Shown piece by piece: positions 41,947 through 50,309 of a stretch of DNA of 64,000 nucleotides. Made by a program: the position numbers and the translations under genes. The first letter of the stretch is position 1. The number at the start of each line of letters is the position of its first letter. The notes under the pieces are model-generated. The model saw only the letters and a list, made by a program, of their open reading frames with translations. It did no database searches and had not been told where the DNA came from. Source of the stretch: Octadecabacter arcticus 238 (GTDB lineage: Bacteria; Pseudomonadota; Alphaproteobacteria; Rhodobacterales; Rhodobacteraceae); NCBI RefSeq assembly GCF_000155735.2, contig NC_020910.1, positions 95,684 to 159,683 of the forward strand, written 5' to 3'.

Positions 41947-44313
41947 TTAGATGTGCGGAATCTTGCGCCCTTTGGACAACTCGCTTGCTGAACCGACCAG
42001 CGCTTCGGCATCAATGCGGAAGTGGCGGTATAGGTCAGCAATGGTTCCAGTTTGTCCGAAGTGTTCGACACCATGCGAGATTGTCCGATGCCCCCAAACA
42101 CCACCAAGCCATGACAGCGTGGCGGGATGCCCGTCGATAACGGTGATCAGAACGCAGTTGCGTGGCAAGTCTTGCAGTAGGGTCTCGATGTGAGAAACGG
42201 CGTTTTTGGTGCCATTCGCACGCGCCCTCTGCGCCGCTGTCCAGCCTGCGTTCAAACGATCAGCCGAGGTCACGGCGAGGACACCGACATCGCGTCGACC
42301 TTGGCTGATCATGCCTGCTGCTTTGATTGCTTCAGGAGCCACAGCGCCTTGGTATGCGATTATAACCTCACAGTTTGGTCCCGGTTCGCGTAGCCAGTAT
42401 GCTCCGTCTATTGCGCCCTGGCGGAAGGCGTCGTCGACGCGTCTTCCGGGTTGCTCGATCGGGTTGGTCGTGAGACGCAAATAGACAGATCCGCCGGTTT
42501 CATCGCGCAGCCAAGTACGCTCGTCTGGATCGCTTTCACCGTCTTTTTGCAGGTGGTTGAACGACCATTCCATGATGACGGCCAACTCGTCTGCAAAGGC
42601 GGGTTCGAACGCGGCGAGCCCGTCCTGTGACATGCCAATCAGCGGGGAAGCGATGGATTGGTGCGCACCGCCTTCATATGCCAACGTTACGCCCGACGGT
42701 GTGCCGACGATCATAAAGCGGGCGTCTTGATAGCAGGCGTAATTCAACGCATCCAATCCACGCGACACGAATGGATCATAGACGGTGCCGATGGGGATCA
42801 GACGTTTACCGAACACCGAATGTGACAGGCCAGCGGCGGCCAGAAGCAGGAACAAGTTCATCTCTGCGATGCCCAGTTCGATGTGCTGGCCGTCTGGTGT
42901 GAACTCCCATTTCGCAGTGGATGGGATGTTTTCGGCCTTGAACGTGTCCTCCTGGTGATCGCGCGCGAACAGTTTGCGGCGGTTCACCCACGGGCCAAGG
43001 TTGGTTGTGCCTGTCACGTCAGGCGAAGTGGTTACGATGCGTTCGGCAAGCTGGCTGTCGCCTTTGGACAGATTGTCGAGGATTTTACCAAACGCCATCT
43101 GCGTCGAGATTTCGCGATCAGTGGCCAACTGGATGGTCGGTACATCAATAACTTCGTCGGTATATCGCCGCGGGCCCTTAGCGAAAAACGGCGCCTTTGC
43201 CAGCTCGGCCTCGAACGCGGCAGGGTCAGAAATGGTCGCAAATTTGTCCCATTCATGGCCCTTCGCTACGCCCATATAATCTTGCCACTCACCCATCTGG
43301 GTCTTGTTCATCAACCCGCCGTGGTTGTCTTTGTGGCCTGCAATCGGCGTACCCCAACCTTTGATCGTATAGGCCAAGAAGCAAACGGGGCGGTCGTGAT
43401 CGATCGCAGCAAACGTGTCAGCCATCGTTTGCACGCAGTTGCCGCCAAGGTTCTCCATCAACTCGGCAAGCTCTGCATCGCTGCGCCTTTCAATCAACGC
43501 CGAGACATCGCCCTGATCCCCAAGCGCATCCATCAGGCGTTCGCGCCAAACGGCCCCCCCCATAAACGTCAACGCGGAATACAATTGGTTCGGACAATTA
43601 TCGATCCACTGGCGTAGTTTGTCACCGCCCGATTCATCAAACGCTGCGCGTTGAAGGTGGCCGTATTTGACCCGCACGACATCCCACCCGAAGGCATCGA
43701 AAATCTGCTCAACACGCTTAAACAAGCCCTCGCGGACAACGCCGTCAAGCGATTGACGGTTATAGTCGATAATCCACCAGCAATTGCGCAGACCGTTTTT
43801 CCAGCCCTCTTGCAGGGCCTCGTAGATATTGCCTTCGTCCAGTTCCGCATCCCCAACAAGCGCGATCATCCGGCCCATTTTTTGGTCAGCACCCCATGAC
43901 TTGGCCTGAATGTAATCCTGCACAATTGAAGCAAACGACGTCACCGCAACCCCAAGCCCAACCGAGCCTGTCGAAAAATCCACATCGTCAATGTCCTTGG
44001 TCCGCGATGGATAGCTTTGTACGCCACCGTAGCCCCGAAAGTTCTCCATCTTCTCGCGCGTCTGGTTGCCCATCAGATACTGAATCGCATGGAAAACCGG
44101 TGAAGCGTGCGGCTTGACGGCGACGCGATCCTCTGGTCGCAACGTCTGGAAATACAGCGCCGTCATAATCGACACCATCGACGCGGATGACGCCTGATGC
44201 CCACCGACTTTGATGCCATCCGCCTTGGGCCGAATGTGGTTAGCATTGTGGATCATCCAGTGGGACAGCCAAAGTAGGCGCTGCTCAATAGTTTTTAGAT
44301 GGTTTTCAGACAT
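41947..44313 (-). CDS. Transketolase / AceE-like thiamine diphosphate enzyme
   Basis: A 788-residue ThDP enzyme with all three transketolase-type domains in one chain. The ThDP motif is ALVGDAELDEGNIYEALQEG followed by IIDYNRQSLDGVV, closer to homodimeric pyruvate dehydrogenase E1 (AceE) than to pentose-phosphate transketolase. HQASSASMVSIMTALYFQTL and PDGQHIELGIAEMNLFLLLA mark domains I and II. It is shorter than AceE (about 890) and lies alone, without E2 or E3 genes. The role may be a 2-oxoacid dehydrogenase E1 or an acyl-transfer enzyme; substrate unknown. Confidence 0.85.
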   Translation of the reverse strand: MSENHLKTIEQRLLWLSHWMIHNANHIRPKADGIKVGGHQASSASMVSIMTALYFQTLRPEDRVAVKPHASPVFHAIQYLMGNQTREKMENFRGYGGVQSYPSRTKDIDDVDFSTGSVGLGVAVTSFASIVQDYIQAKSWGADQKMGRMIALVGDAELDEGNIYEALQEGWKNGLRNCWWIIDYNRQSLDGVVREGLFKRVEQIFDAFGWDVVRVKYGHLQRAAFDESGGDKLRQWIDNCPNQLYSALTFMGGAVWRERLMDALGDQGDVSALIERRSDAELAELMENLGGNCVQTMADTFAAIDHDRPVCFLAYTIKGWGTPIAGHKDNHGGLMNKTQMGEWQDYMGVAKGHEWDKFATISDPAAFEAELAKAPFFAKGPRRYTDEVIDVPTIQLATDREISTQMAFGKILDNLSKGDSQLAERIVTTSPDVTGTTNLGPWVNRRKLFARDHQEDTFKAENIPSTAKWEFTPDGQHIELGIAEMNLFLLLAAAGLSHSVFGKRLIPIGTVYDPFVSRGLDALNYACYQDARFMIVGTPSGVTLAYEGGAHQSIASPLIGMSQDGLAAFEPAFADELAVIMEWSFNHLQKDGESDPDERTWLRDETGGSVYLRLTTNPIEQPGRRVDDAFRQGAIDGAYWLREPGPNCEVIIAYQGAVAPEAIKAAGMISQGRRDVGVLAVTSADRLNAGWTAAQRARANGTKNAVSHIETLLQDLPRNCVLITVIDGHPATLSWLGGVWGHRTISHGVEHFGQTGTIADLYRHFRIDAEALVGSASELSKGRKIPHI

Positions 44314-44358
44314 TAAAATGGCCTTTGGTGCTTAGAAAAAACAGAAAGGTAACCAGAC

Positions 44359-45180
44359 GGCATTGTCAAGTTGTCGGCGATCTTCGCAACGATAGCCGGG
44401 GCGCTAGATCTCAAGCAGCCTTAAGCTCACGCGTGATGTCGTCCCAAATCCAATGGGCATCGGCTCTCGTCTGGCGATAGGCAGCTGCTGAAAGGGTGTG
44501 TCGGTGCGGGTGGAAGCGAGCGGAAGACGGTTTGGACCTGATCATGAACGGAAAGAAATCGCTGGGCTTGTCTCGGCGATTTGAACCTCCCCATGATCTT
44601 TTCTCGCCGTCGGGTCGGTCTGTGTGACCCTTCGGATCGATTGTTGAGACCCTTATGGCTGCGATGCTCTATTCCCGGAGTAAGCTCCTTCAAGGCGGCG
44701 CCATAGCTTCGGAGTTTATTGGTGACGATCACCCGTGGCTCACCAAATGCCTTGAATAGTTTGTGGAAGAACCGAATGGCGGCCCGTTTATTGCGCCGAG
44801 ACTGCACGAGGATGTCCAGCACATCGCCTTTGCTGTCGACAGCGCGCCACAGCCAATACTTCTTACCATTTATCGGAATGACGACTTCGTCCAAGTGCCA
44901 TTTGTCCGCCACTTTAGGTCGATCTTGGCGGATCACCTTGGCATATTGTAACCTTAATTTCGCAACCCAAGCGCGGATGGTCTCGTAGCTGACCACCACA
45001 CCGCGTGCGGCTAACAGATCCTCAGCATCGCGCAAACTCATGGGAAATCGATGATAGGCCCAGACGGCGTATAAGATAATCTCAGGTGGGAAACGGTGGC
45101 CTGAAAAGGCACCAGATTGCTTGGGTTTGGTCATGTGCCCACGTACCGGCTTTCGAGATGTCCCGCAACCTGACGATGCC
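44359..45180 (-). mobile_element. IS6-family insertion sequence, second type
   Basis: Imperfect inverted repeats ggcattgtcaagttgtcgg (44359-44377) and the complement of ggcatcgtcaggttgcggg (ending 45180) enclose a transposase unlike that of copies A and B. The right end lies only 3 bases past the hipA stop codon. No target duplication is seen. Confidence 0.82.
44427..45134 (-). CDS. IS6-family transposase with altered catalytic residue
   Basis: A 235-residue IS26-like transposase. The N-terminus GHRFPPEIILYAVWAYHRFP and the first acid in WHLDEVVIPINGKKYWLWRA are normal. The second catalytic aspartate, expected in VTDKLRSYGAA, is asparagine here (VIVTNKLRSYGAALKEL, codon AAT). The glutamate in NNRSEGSHRPTRRREK is kept. 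The frame is complete, but the D-to-N change should abolish strand transfer, so the element probably moves only if another copy acts on it. Confidence 0.9.
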   Translation of the reverse strand: MTKPKQSGAFSGHRFPPEIILYAVWAYHRFPMSLRDAEDLLAARGVVVSYETIRAWVAKLRLQYAKVIRQDRPKVADKWHLDEVVIPINGKKYWLWRAVDSKGDVLDILVQSRRNKRAAIRFFHKLFKAFGEPRVIVTNKLRSYGAALKELTPGIEHRSHKGLNNRSEGSHRPTRRREKIMGRFKSPRQAQRFLSVHDQVQTVFRSLPPAPTHPFSSCLSPDESRCPLDLGRHHA

Positions 45181-45183
45181 TTT

Positions 45184-46416
45184 CTACTTGTGTTCGTTCA
45201 TCAGAGGGAGGGTTGGCAGCAGTGCATCAATCGCCGACCTAACGTCGTCGAGCATCGGCGAGGCATCTTTTTCACGCTTCCAGAGCGATGCAAAGTCGCT
45301 GGCGGTTTCTCGCGCGACATCAAGAACCATTTTTTTGGGTAACGCTGCTTTCGCAGCAAGATGGGAGATTTCATCTTCATCAAAGGCAGCAAAATCTCGA
45401 ACACGACTGTAGTTAAGGGCGAAGCTGTCACCTTTAATGTAAGGGACTGTTGATACAAAATCATAGGCTGGCGAAAGGGCGGCGCTGCGTCGATCAGGGT
45501 AGATCAGCGACCAGTTCTTAAGATGCATGTCCCCGTTGCCAATCAACGTGCTGAACGTCAGGCGACGTATGAACTCACGGATGTCTTCATCCGATCCTTC
45601 CGCCGCGATGACAGCAGCAATATTTCGCATGCTCGCCTTCTTATATTTATCTTCGCCATAGACGCCAAAGACTTGAGCGAAGTCTTCTATATGCACGCGC
45701 TCTCCGCTGGGGTGCCGGTCAAAGCGTTCGATCACGAAGGCCTTGGTTCCAAAGCGATCAGTGCCGTCAGGCAGATTTGCGATACTGTCGATATCGACCA
45801 GATCAATGCGAGGCACGTCCATGCCGAGCATTTTGGCCAGCCGCATCATTGAAAATTCGTTTTCAGGGACACCCATGTATTCCCGTGATGGCAGTTTGAC
45901 GATCCAATCACCGCCAATGCCCGACGCGGGAATAGTCAGCCCGCCGCTTGCGCCCTCAATGGCTGAGAATTTCAATTGAACACCGGCGAGAGAGAACCGA
46001 AGCATGTTGTCTTTTGATTTTGGCGCGTCTTCGCCATCCACATGCGCGGCCTCTGGTGGCCAGATTTCGCCGTCCGCCGGTTTGATTGTTATCGCGCCAG
46101 GAAGGTCGCGCCCTAACGCCCAAAGCAAAAAGAATTCGCGCTCGGCATTAACCCCTGCTTGCTCTGCGAGGTACTTGCGCAAGTGACCCTCAGGCAAGAC
46201 GTTTGAAAAAAACGGCATGACCTGTTTTTGGACAGGCTTAAATTCGGTGCGCAACTCGCCAAACTCATCCTTGAAAAACAGACCGAGTGTCGAGCGGTCA
46301 GGGTTTTCGATATACTCTTCGTTGAACGCGAACAGACTGCGATCCCCCGCGACGCGTGTCAGCGTTCCGATGTTTTCACCATAAAGCTCAACATTTAGCA
46401 CAGATACATCAGCCAT
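45184..46416 (-). CDS. hipA: HipA-family serine/threonine kinase toxin
   Basis: Toxin kinase of about 410 residues; HipA relatives phosphorylate glutamyl-tRNA synthetase or similar targets and cause persistence. N-terminal domain: VLNVELYGENIGTLTRV, VMPFFSNVLPEG. Kinase features: FSLAGVQLKFSA, WIVKLPS, the catalytic loop LIGNGDMHLKNWSLIY (D and N) and the metal motif PAYDFVSTVPY. I chose ATG 46416 behind gagga; ATG 46425 is nine bases upstream. It overlaps hipB by 8 bases. An IS6 element abuts its stop. Confidence 0.92.
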   Translation of the reverse strand: MADVSVLNVELYGENIGTLTRVAGDRSLFAFNEEYIENPDRSTLGLFFKDEFGELRTEFKPVQKQVMPFFSNVLPEGHLRKYLAEQAGVNAEREFFLLWALGRDLPGAITIKPADGEIWPPEAAHVDGEDAPKSKDNMLRFSLAGVQLKFSAIEGASGGLTIPASGIGGDWIVKLPSREYMGVPENEFSMMRLAKMLGMDVPRIDLVDIDSIANLPDGTDRFGTKAFVIERFDRHPSGERVHIEDFAQVFGVYGEDKYKKASMRNIAAVIAAEGSDEDIREFIRRLTFSTLIGNGDMHLKNWSLIYPDRRSAALSPAYDFVSTVPYIKGDSFALNYSRVRDFAAFDEDEISHLAAKAALPKKMVLDVARETASDFASLWKREKDASPMLDDVRSAIDALLPTLPLMNEHK

Positions 46417-47008
46417 CACTGTCATCCTCGTCTAGACTGTAGGCCGGTCTACTGGTCGGCTCATCGATCATGTGTGATGGTAGACTATGCGCCAACATGT
46501 TGCGGAGACGTTGAGCATCTTTGGCGATTTTTTCGAGGCCCTTGAGCCCTCCAGAATTCTCGACAGCTTCAAGTGCGCTTCGCATATTTTTGATTGCTTC
46601 AGTTTCCTGCAAGATGTTGCGGAAGTTGTTCATTTCTTGAAACTGTCTTTGCAGCGTCTGCACCGCCGAGCTCTCATGCAAAGCCTTGGGCAATGTATCA
46701 AGAGCACGTTGCGCGCGCGCAAGCTCGCGCAGTGCATCATTGTTACTATGCGGCTTGTGACTGCCTGTACTGCGCACAATCGATCTGACTGCCGGTGCCG
46801 ATTTTCGTGGTATCATCGTCAGTTCAAGGTCAAGTGCATGGGCAAGTGACGCAAGACTTGAGAGCCGCAGGTCAACTGCGTTGCTCTCAATCTTTGAGAT
46901 ATGCGATTGCGGTACGCCTGAGCGAGCGCTAAGCTCTCTTTGGCTTAACCCCTTATTTTCGCGCGCTGACTTCAGGGAAGCGGCGATGTTTTCGTTAGCA
47001 TAACTCAT
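46409..47008 (-). CDS. hipB: HipB-like XRE antitoxin with long C-terminal extension
   Basis: Antitoxin and autorepressor. The helix-turn-helix is SLKSARENKGLSQRELSARS followed by GVPQSHISKIESNAVDLRLS. E. coli HipB has 88 residues; this protein has about 199, with a charged, probably coiled-coil tail (RELARAQRALDTLP, LQRQFQEMNNFRNILQETEA) ending in acidic DEDDSDG. The tail may add another HipA-binding or oligomerisation surface. Start at ATG 47008; a GTG at 47026 is possible. Operator-like palindromes lie directly upstream. Confidence 0.88.
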   Translation of the reverse strand: MSYANENIAASLKSARENKGLSQRELSARSGVPQSHISKIESNAVDLRLSSLASLAHALDLELTMIPRKSAPAVRSIVRSTGSHKPHSNNDALRELARAQRALDTLPKALHESSAVQTLQRQFQEMNNFRNILQETEAIKNMRSALEAVENSGGLKGLEKIAKDAQRLRNMLAHSLPSHMIDEPTSRPAYSLDEDDSDG

Positions 47009-47028
47009 ATTCTGATCTACTTTCACAC

Positions 47029-47107
47029 ATCAAGAACGACTCTTGATATAGAATAATATATCATACCTTCAACACGCCAAGCAAGTCACGATCTATTATT
47101 ATAGATC
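47029..47107 (-). promoter_or_regulatory. hipBA promoter region with three palindromes
   Basis: ATCAAGAacgacTCTTGAT (47029-47047), GATATAgaataaTATATC (47045-47062) and GATCTATtattATAGATC (47090-47107) are perfect inverted repeats upstream of hipB. A possible leftward promoter is TTGAAG (about 47069) with TATATC about 17 bases on. This is the expected layout of HipB operators for autoregulation. Confidence 0.65.
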
Positions 47108-47119
47108 AAACGCCTGCAC

Positions 47120-47877
47120 TTATAATGGAAACAAGTGTCCCGTGTCCGAGGACACAGGACGAAACCCCGCTGGCAGGATGCTCTCTAAAAGAGCGACATC
47201 TAACGCGATGGCGCGGTTGAGCTTGAAGTTGTCGCGTGAATAGAGGTGGCGCTCCGCGTTAAAATGGTTGTGAACAGAAGCGTGGACGGCGACGAATTTC
47301 TGTAAAGTTAGCATCCGCCTAAATCGCAGCATGGCCCGCTCTCTTCGCCTAAAGGATTGGTGGGAATTCTCGGCTCGATTGTTGAGCCAGCGGCCAGCTT
47401 CCTGTTTGTCCACATTGCCGATCATCTTCATCGCCGCACCATAGGAACCTAGCTTGTCGGTGACGAAGATATGTGCGCGACCATGGCGTTTTATGGTCTT
47501 CCTGAGGAATTTCAGGCTGCCTTGCGATCACGGCGCTTTGTGACAAAGCTTTCCAGGACTTCCGCTTCGTGATCCACAGCCCGCCAAAGGTAGTGCGTCT
47601 CGTCGTTGGTATTCACGAACACCTCGTCCAGGTGCCACTGCCAATTTGAATATGCGCGCATCTGGCTGACCCTTTTCTTGCGGATATCTGCGGCAAACAG
47701 CGGGCCAAATCTGTTCCACCAACGCCGCTCAGTTTTGTGGCTGATGTCGATACCGCGTTCGTGCAACAGATCCGCCACGTTCCGAAGCGAAAGCGGGACA
47801 CGAACGTACATCATCACTGCCAAGCGGATGGTCTCAGGGCTCGTCTTGAAGTAGCGGAACGGGCTGCGTTTTGTCAT
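47120..47877 (-). pseudogene. IS6-family transposase with a frameshift
   Basis: A third type of IS6 transposase. It reads MTKRSPFRYFKTSPETIRLA to VTKRRDRKAA, where one base is missing at about 47516, and continues in another frame with LKFLRKTIKRHGRAHIFVTD, NNRAENSHQSFRRRERAM and LHLFPL-like end at 47120. The three catalytic acids are present across both frames. The right IS end (ttctgacagtgcc, to 47931) abuts the next gene; the left end appears lost beside the hip control region. Confidence 0.87.
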
Positions 47878-47935
47878 CCCGAGACGCTAATTGCTCACCC
47901 TGCCCGCCTCAACAAGTTTTCTTCTGACAGTGCCG

Positions 47936-48751
47936 TCAGGCTGGTTGGGACAGTAGAAGAACCTCGAAGGTCACGCAGACCCTGTTCGAACCTGGGGCCA
48001 GATTTCCGGCGACGGCCGGGCCGTCAAAGCCCACGGCGATCACACCCTGACCCGTGCCGCCGGTCAGCAGGACCTCCGTTGCGTCATCTTCCAGTGCTGG
48101 CTGACCGTCCAACTGAGTGCCAACCAGGCTGCCCAGCCCCTTGACGGCCTTGACCGGCAGACCCGCGACTTCAGAGCACCTCACAAGACCTTCATCAATC
48201 AGCATGTTTGGTCGAATCGTCGCCAGCACCGCGTTTGGGTTATCGACCGGCCCAGTGGAAATTGGGCGAAACAGGGAGAACCCCGTCTCCGCGTCCGGCG
48301 TACTTTCCAGCAGCGCGCCGTCCAGTACCCAGACGTCGACCACGCGATCGATGGACAACACTGTTGCATCCGCCAGTAGATGACCCGCATGGCGGGTTCC
48401 GCTCTTCTCAGACCAAAGGCCATGAACATGGGCAAATGCCGCCCCGTCTCGCCGCCCCAAATGCGCGCCGGCCTGTAGTATGATAGCGTCTGTCAGCACC
48501 GTCTCGGCGCTGTACCAAGCCACGTGGCAGTCGTCCGGCGCAGGGGCGGGGCGGACGAATGTTAGCGTCTCGACCGGTAGATCGCCTAAATCGAACCAGG
48601 CGCCAGTCACGCCCACAGCATCGGTCATCGCCAGCAACAGCGTCGATCCCGCCTTCAGCGTCACACGCCGGTGCGTCGCCCTGCACGGCACCGTCGTGAT
48701 CCGCTCCGCGGCAACCGGACCTGGGTGGATCAATGTCCGCGCCTCAGGCAC
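47936..48751 (-). CDS. PPC/DUF296-domain protein in acyl-CoA operon
   Basis: About 271 residues from GTG 48751, which overlaps the acyl-CoA synthetase stop. It has two PCC-like halves with the features of the PPC (DUF296) fold: FAHVHGLWSEKSGTRHAGHL followed by LADATVLSIDRVVDVWVLDG. PPC domains are found in AT-hook plant proteins and in small bacterial proteins of unsettled function; metal- or thioester-related roles have been suggested by context only. Here it is the last gene of an operon for CoA-thioester metabolism. The IS6 end lies 4 bases after its stop, so its C-terminus could have been altered. Confidence 0.72.
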   Translation of the reverse strand: MPEARTLIHPGPVAAERITTVPCRATHRRVTLKAGSTLLLAMTDAVGVTGAWFDLGDLPVETLTFVRPAPAPDDCHVAWYSAETVLTDAIILQAGAHLGRRDGAAFAHVHGLWSEKSGTRHAGHLLADATVLSIDRVVDVWVLDGALLESTPDAETGFSLFRPISTGPVDNPNAVLATIRPNMLIDEGLVRCSEVAGLPVKAVKGLGSLVGTQLDGQPALEDDATEVLLTGGTGQGVIAVGFDGPAVAGNLAPGSNRVCVTFEVLLLSQPA

Positions 48752-50309
48752 CGGCAAGGTCCCCGCGCGCGACCAGCTCGGCACGGATAAGTTTCTTGGT
48801 GATCTTGCCATAGCCAGACTTCGGCATCTCTTCCCAGAACACGACAGCCTTCGGCATCTTGTAGCGAGGCACTTTCGTCCCCAACCACTCCAGCAAGGCG
48901 GCTGAATCGGGAGCATCGCCCCGCGCGACGCAGACGGCGATGCCGACCTCGCCCCATGTCGGGTCCGGCATCCCCAACACCGCACATTCGTTAATGGCGG
49001 GGTGCAACAGGATCTTCTCCTCGATTTCGCGCGGATAGATGTTGGACCCGCCCGAGATATACATGTCCGACGCCCGGTCGGTCAGGTAAAGGAAACCTTC
49101 CGCGTCCATGTGGCCGAGGTCGCCGGTCAGAAACCACCCGTCTCGGAACGCCGTGGCGTTGGCCTCAGAATTGTCATGGTAGCCAGCAAAGACGGCGGGG
49201 CCGATGACGGCGACCTCGCCCGTCTCGCCTGCCGCGACCTCGTGCCCGGCGGCGTTTTGCACCTGCACCTGCATCCCCGTCCGCGCAAAGCCGCAGGTAC
49301 CGATACGCATGGCGGCGTCATCGGCAAAGTGATGGATCGGCGGCAGCACGGTGATGTTGCCCGTGACTTCGCCCAGCCCGAAGTACTGCACCAGGACAGG
49401 TCCTAATACGTCTAGCGCACGGACTTGATCGGCGCGGTACATCGGCGCACCGGCGTAGATCACATAGCGCAGGCTGGAATGGTCGTGATCGTGGACAGAG
49501 GGATGCTCAACCAGCAGCTTCACGATGGTCGGCACGGTAAAGGCATTGGTGACGCGCCACTGCGCAATCAGCCGCCAGACTTCGGCCGCCTCGAACTTCG
49601 TTCCCCCAGGAAGGATCGTCTTCACCCCGTGTGCGACCTGCGCAAGCTGGTGAATCCCCGCGCCATGGGACAACGGGGCGACTACGATGGAAGCATCCTC
49701 TGGTCCCGTTCCAGGCATCAGGTCGCACAGGTGGTTGGTCACTACGAAGGCCATCTGGCCATGGGTCAGCACCGCCGCCTTCGGCTTGCCGGTGGTGCCG
49801 GAGGTAAAGAAGAACCACGCCGGATCGTCGCGGTCCACGGTGGTGGCCGTGACTGTCGCATCCGCGTAAGCGGCGACGAGCGTGTCGTAGTCGTCATCGC
49901 CCGCACCGCCGATGGTCGCGGTGAAGGCGACCGCGTCACATGCAGCAATGTGGTCCGAGAACTCCGCCCCTGCCAGTAATCCTTTAGCCCCAGACGAGGC
50001 GGCGAGCCAGGCAACATCCTCCGGCGTTTGGCGAAAGTTGGCTGGCACCCAGACGCAACCGAGCTTCCAGCAAGCGAAGGCGGCCTCGAACATCTGGTTG
50101 CAGTTGGCGGACTGCACCAGCAGGCGGTCGCCCTTCCGCATCCCATAGCGGTCGCGCAGGGCGGCTGCAAAGGCGGTCGACCGCGCCTCCACTTCGGACC
50201 AGGTCCATTTCGCGTCGCCCCAGACGAGGCCGATGTCGTCCGGGTGCCGCCGAGAGGAGCCCGTCAGGAACTGCGACAAGTTCATCACGCGGGACGAAAC
50301 TGGCTGCAT
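48744..50309 (-). CDS. AMP-forming acyl-CoA synthetase (class I adenylate-forming)
   Basis: Activates a carboxylic acid to its CoA thioester. The 521 residues start at ATG 50309, which overlaps the thiolase stop (MNLSQFL at 50285 is an alternative). Motif A3 is FFFTSGTTGKPKAAVLTHGQ, A5 is VQYFGLGEVTGN, A7-A8 is GWFLTGDLGHMDAEGFLYLT followed by DRASDMYISGGSNIYPREIE, and the catalytic lysine is in PKSGYGKITKKLI. The substrate is probably delivered by the TRAP transporter encoded divergently. Confidence 0.94.
   Translation of the reverse strand: MQPVSSRVMNLSQFLTGSSRRHPDDIGLVWGDAKWTWSEVEARSTAFAAALRDRYGMRKGDRLLVQSANCNQMFEAAFACWKLGCVWVPANFRQTPEDVAWLAASSGAKGLLAGAEFSDHIAACDAVAFTATIGGAGDDDYDTLVAAYADATVTATTVDRDDPAWFFFTSGTTGKPKAAVLTHGQMAFVVTNHLCDLMPGTGPEDASIVVAPLSHGAGIHQLAQVAHGVKTILPGGTKFEAAEVWRLIAQWRVTNAFTVPTIVKLLVEHPSVHDHDHSSLRYVIYAGAPMYRADQVRALDVLGPVLVQYFGLGEVTGNITVLPPIHHFADDAAMRIGTCGFARTGMQVQVQNAAGHEVAAGETGEVAVIGPAVFAGYHDNSEANATAFRDGWFLTGDLGHMDAEGFLYLTDRASDMYISGGSNIYPREIEEKILLHPAINECAVLGMPDPTWGEVGIAVCVARGDAPDSAALLEWLGTKVPRYKMPKAVVFWEEMPKSGYGKITKKLIRAELVARGDLAGA

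Noticed and set aside
47936..48751. Calling the PPC-domain protein a transcription factor because plant PPC proteins bind DNA
   Set aside because: There is no AT-hook or other DNA-binding segment, and the gene is embedded in a metabolic operon.
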